From assembly GCF_001310225.1 (NCBI RefSeq), contig NZ_CP012898.1, positions 1,240,001 to 1,304,000 of the forward strand: a stretch of 64,000 bases of DNA, read 5' to 3'. The notes beneath the pieces are model-generated. The model did no database searches and was not told the DNA's origin. It saw nothing but the letters and a program-made list of their open reading frames with translations. Both the position numbers and the translations under genes were made by a program. Source of the stretch: Pseudalgibacter alginicilyticus (GTDB lineage Bacteria > Bacteroidota > Bacteroidia > Flavobacteriales > Flavobacteriaceae). Positions 62,903 through 64,000 of the stretch are shown here, in pieces; positions within the stretch are counted from its first letter, which is position 1; each line of letters opens with the position of its first letter.

Positions 62903-63568
62903 TTATTTTAAAAATTTCTCGCCTATTTTCCTCTCTCTAATTATTTTACATGGATTCCCATAGGCTAATACATTATCAGGAATATCTCTAATAACTAAGC
63001 TCCCTGCTCCAATGACACTATTTTCTCCTATAGACAACCTGTCAAATACAGTAACACCCAATGTAATTGCTGAATATTTACCTAAAAAAACATAGCCCCC
63101 GGTCAGTGATCCTGCTGAAATACTAGCAAAAGCAGAAATTACACAATCATGTTCAACTTGTGCACCTGTGGCAAAAAAAGTAAAATCTCCTATTTTTGAT
63201 TTAGGGTTAAATATACATCCAGCCATTGCTACAACACCACAACCAATTTCAACATTATTACCAATAATAACTGATGGGTGAATTGCATTAACAAATTTAA
63301 AATCAGGAACTAATTTAGTTATTTGTTCTCTCACAAAATATCTACTCCAATTGTCTCCAATTGATATAACACCACCGTAAAGATTGTATTTTTCTATTAA
63401 TTCTGAAATGTTTTCTTGCCTACCTATTACAATATAACCAAATCTATATGAACCAATGTCTTGTATTGAATCAATAATTCCTACAATATTATACTTATTT
63501 TGTTTTTCTATTATATCTATAACATAATGAGCTTGATTTCCTCCTCCTATTAATACAATATTTTTCAT
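62903..63568 (-). CDS. NeuD/PglD-family sugar O- or N-acetyltransferase
   Basis: 221 residues. N-terminal Rossmann-like domain (VLIGGGNQAHYVIDIIEKQNK) followed by a left-handed beta-helix of hexapeptide repeats from about 95 (NAIHPSVIIGNNVEIGCGVV, CIFNPKSKIGDFTFFATGAQVEHDCVI, GSLTGGYVFLGKYSAITLGVTV, GENSVIGAGSLVIRDIPDNVLAYGNP). This family acetylates nonulosonic acids (NeuD) or UDP-4-amino sugars (PglD). It lies beside a DegT aminotransferase, which fits a 4-amino sugar pathway. Acceptor not proven. Confidence 0.85.
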   Translation of the reverse strand: MKNIVLIGGGNQAHYVIDIIEKQNKYNIVGIIDSIQDIGSYRFGYIVIGRQENISELIEKYNLYGGVISIGDNWSRYFVREQITKLVPDFKFVNAIHPSVIIGNNVEIGCGVVAMAGCIFNPKSKIGDFTFFATGAQVEHDCVISAFASISAGSLTGGYVFLGKYSAITLGVTVFDRLSIGENSVIGAGSLVIRDIPDNVLAYGNPCKIIRERKIGEKFLK

Positions 63569-63635
63569 GCTTTTTTTTATATTTTAGATTATTTTAATAA
63601 TATAGATTTCAAATAAAACATAATAAACATCATCA

Positions 63636-64000
63636 TTATAGTATAGACTTTATTAAGTTAATAATATGTGTTTGATTTGCTTCCGAGAGTTCTACAAATA
63701 ATGGCAAACATAGTATACGCCTTGAAACAGAATCTGAAATAGGAATAAATTGTTGATTTATATAAGGCAATTTATTTAATGAAGGATAAAAATAACGACG
63801 AGGGAAAATACCATATTTATTTAATAATTCCTGTGTCATTAATAATTTTTCTTCACTTTCAAAAACAATAGGATAATAACTGTAATTCCATTCTGTAAAT
63901 TCTCTAACTCTCAAAACTTGCAAAACTGTATTTTGAAATGCTTGATTATAAGTTTCACAAATTTTCTTTCTTTCTTTTAAAACTAACTTCATGTATGGCA
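63636..64000 (-). CDS. DegT/DnrJ/EryC1/StrS aminotransferase, C-terminal part, cut by window edge
   Basis: 121 residues are visible. The frame is open to the right edge and reads PYMKLVLKERKKICETYNQAF, the internal stretch that in this family follows the active-site domain, so the ATG at 63992 is not the start. Then NYSYYPIVFE, LNKYGIFPRRYFYPSLNKLPYIN and SRRILCLPLFVELSEANQTHIINLIK, typical of sugar aminotransferases that make 4-amino-4,6-dideoxy sugars. The active-site Lys lies outside the window. Probably paired with the acetyltransferase gene 67 bp downstream. Confidence 0.85.
   Translation of the reverse strand, partial: PYMKLVLKERKKICETYNQAFQNTVLQVLRVREFTEWNYSYYPIVFESEEKLLMTQELLNKYGIFPRRYFYPSLNKLPYINQQFIPISDSVSRRILCLPLFVELSEANQTHIINLIKSIL

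Noticed and set aside
63636-63992. A complete small protein of 118 residues
   Set aside because: The frame continues through 64000, and the Met is an internal residue of the aminotransferase.

Overview
The window is chromosomal DNA from a member of the Bacteroidota, almost certainly a marine Flavobacteriaceae. The DNA is strongly AT-rich. Promoters fit the Bacteroidota pattern (TTG, about 20 nt, TAnnTTTG). The gene families are also typical: type III glutamine synthetase, a PorV/PorQ-type outer-membrane protein, DUF1573 lipoprotein, DUF3276, DUF4105, a cyclophilin-FKBP fusion, a long NusB and a BlaR1-like peptidase carrying TonB-plug-like repeats. I found no tRNA, rRNA, CRISPR array, insertion sequence or prophage.

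Bases 1-32000 are mainly housekeeping genes in short operons on both strands. In order they are: divergent glutamine synthetases of two classes (GSIII, cut by the window edge, and GSII); a sigZ-type sigma factor preceded by a 33-residue cysteine-rich peptide; a Ca/Na antiporter; a BlaI-like repressor with its M56 sensor peptidase; a small SsrA-binding-annotated-type protein; DsbD; a PHP phosphatase with two ACT domains; proB-proC; a GNAT acetyltransferase preceded by a possible leader-peptide attenuator; yajC, a DUF1573 lipoprotein and nusB; an ABC exporter; DUF3276; csaA; a thioredoxin-like protein; the cyclophilin-FKBP fusion; recQ; a kdsD-tatC-lptB operon for lipopolysaccharide and Tat export; an SPFH / PH-like / Arc-like trio; pssA with DUF808; and a PorV/PorQ-like plus DUF4105 pair.

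Bases 32000-64000 form one very large surface-polysaccharide locus, all on the minus strand and running off the right edge. It holds a polyprenyl-phosphate sugar transferase (initiator), an O-antigen-ligase/polymerase-like protein, about 20 glycosyltransferases (GT2, GT4, GT11 and one unclassified), two methyltransferases, a sulfotransferase and a NeuC-NeuB-NeuA nonulosonic (sialic or legionaminic type) acid module. At the far end are a NeuD/PglD-type acetyltransferase and the C-terminus of a DegT-family aminotransferase. Many genes overlap by 4 bp, so long co-transcribed stretches are likely; the main gaps carry foldback repeats or an internal promoter. No Wzx flippase or chain-length regulator lies inside the window.

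The points most worth a second look are: the cysteine-rich peptide, terminator-like hairpin and sigZ arrangement; the three 20-bp-spaced AACTA sites over the blaI promoter; the possible leader-peptide attenuator at 13.1-13.3 kb; neuB bracketed by two foldback repeats; and an acyltransferase gene reduced by an internal in-frame deletion. All functional statements rest on reading the sequence and recalling families; no database search was run.
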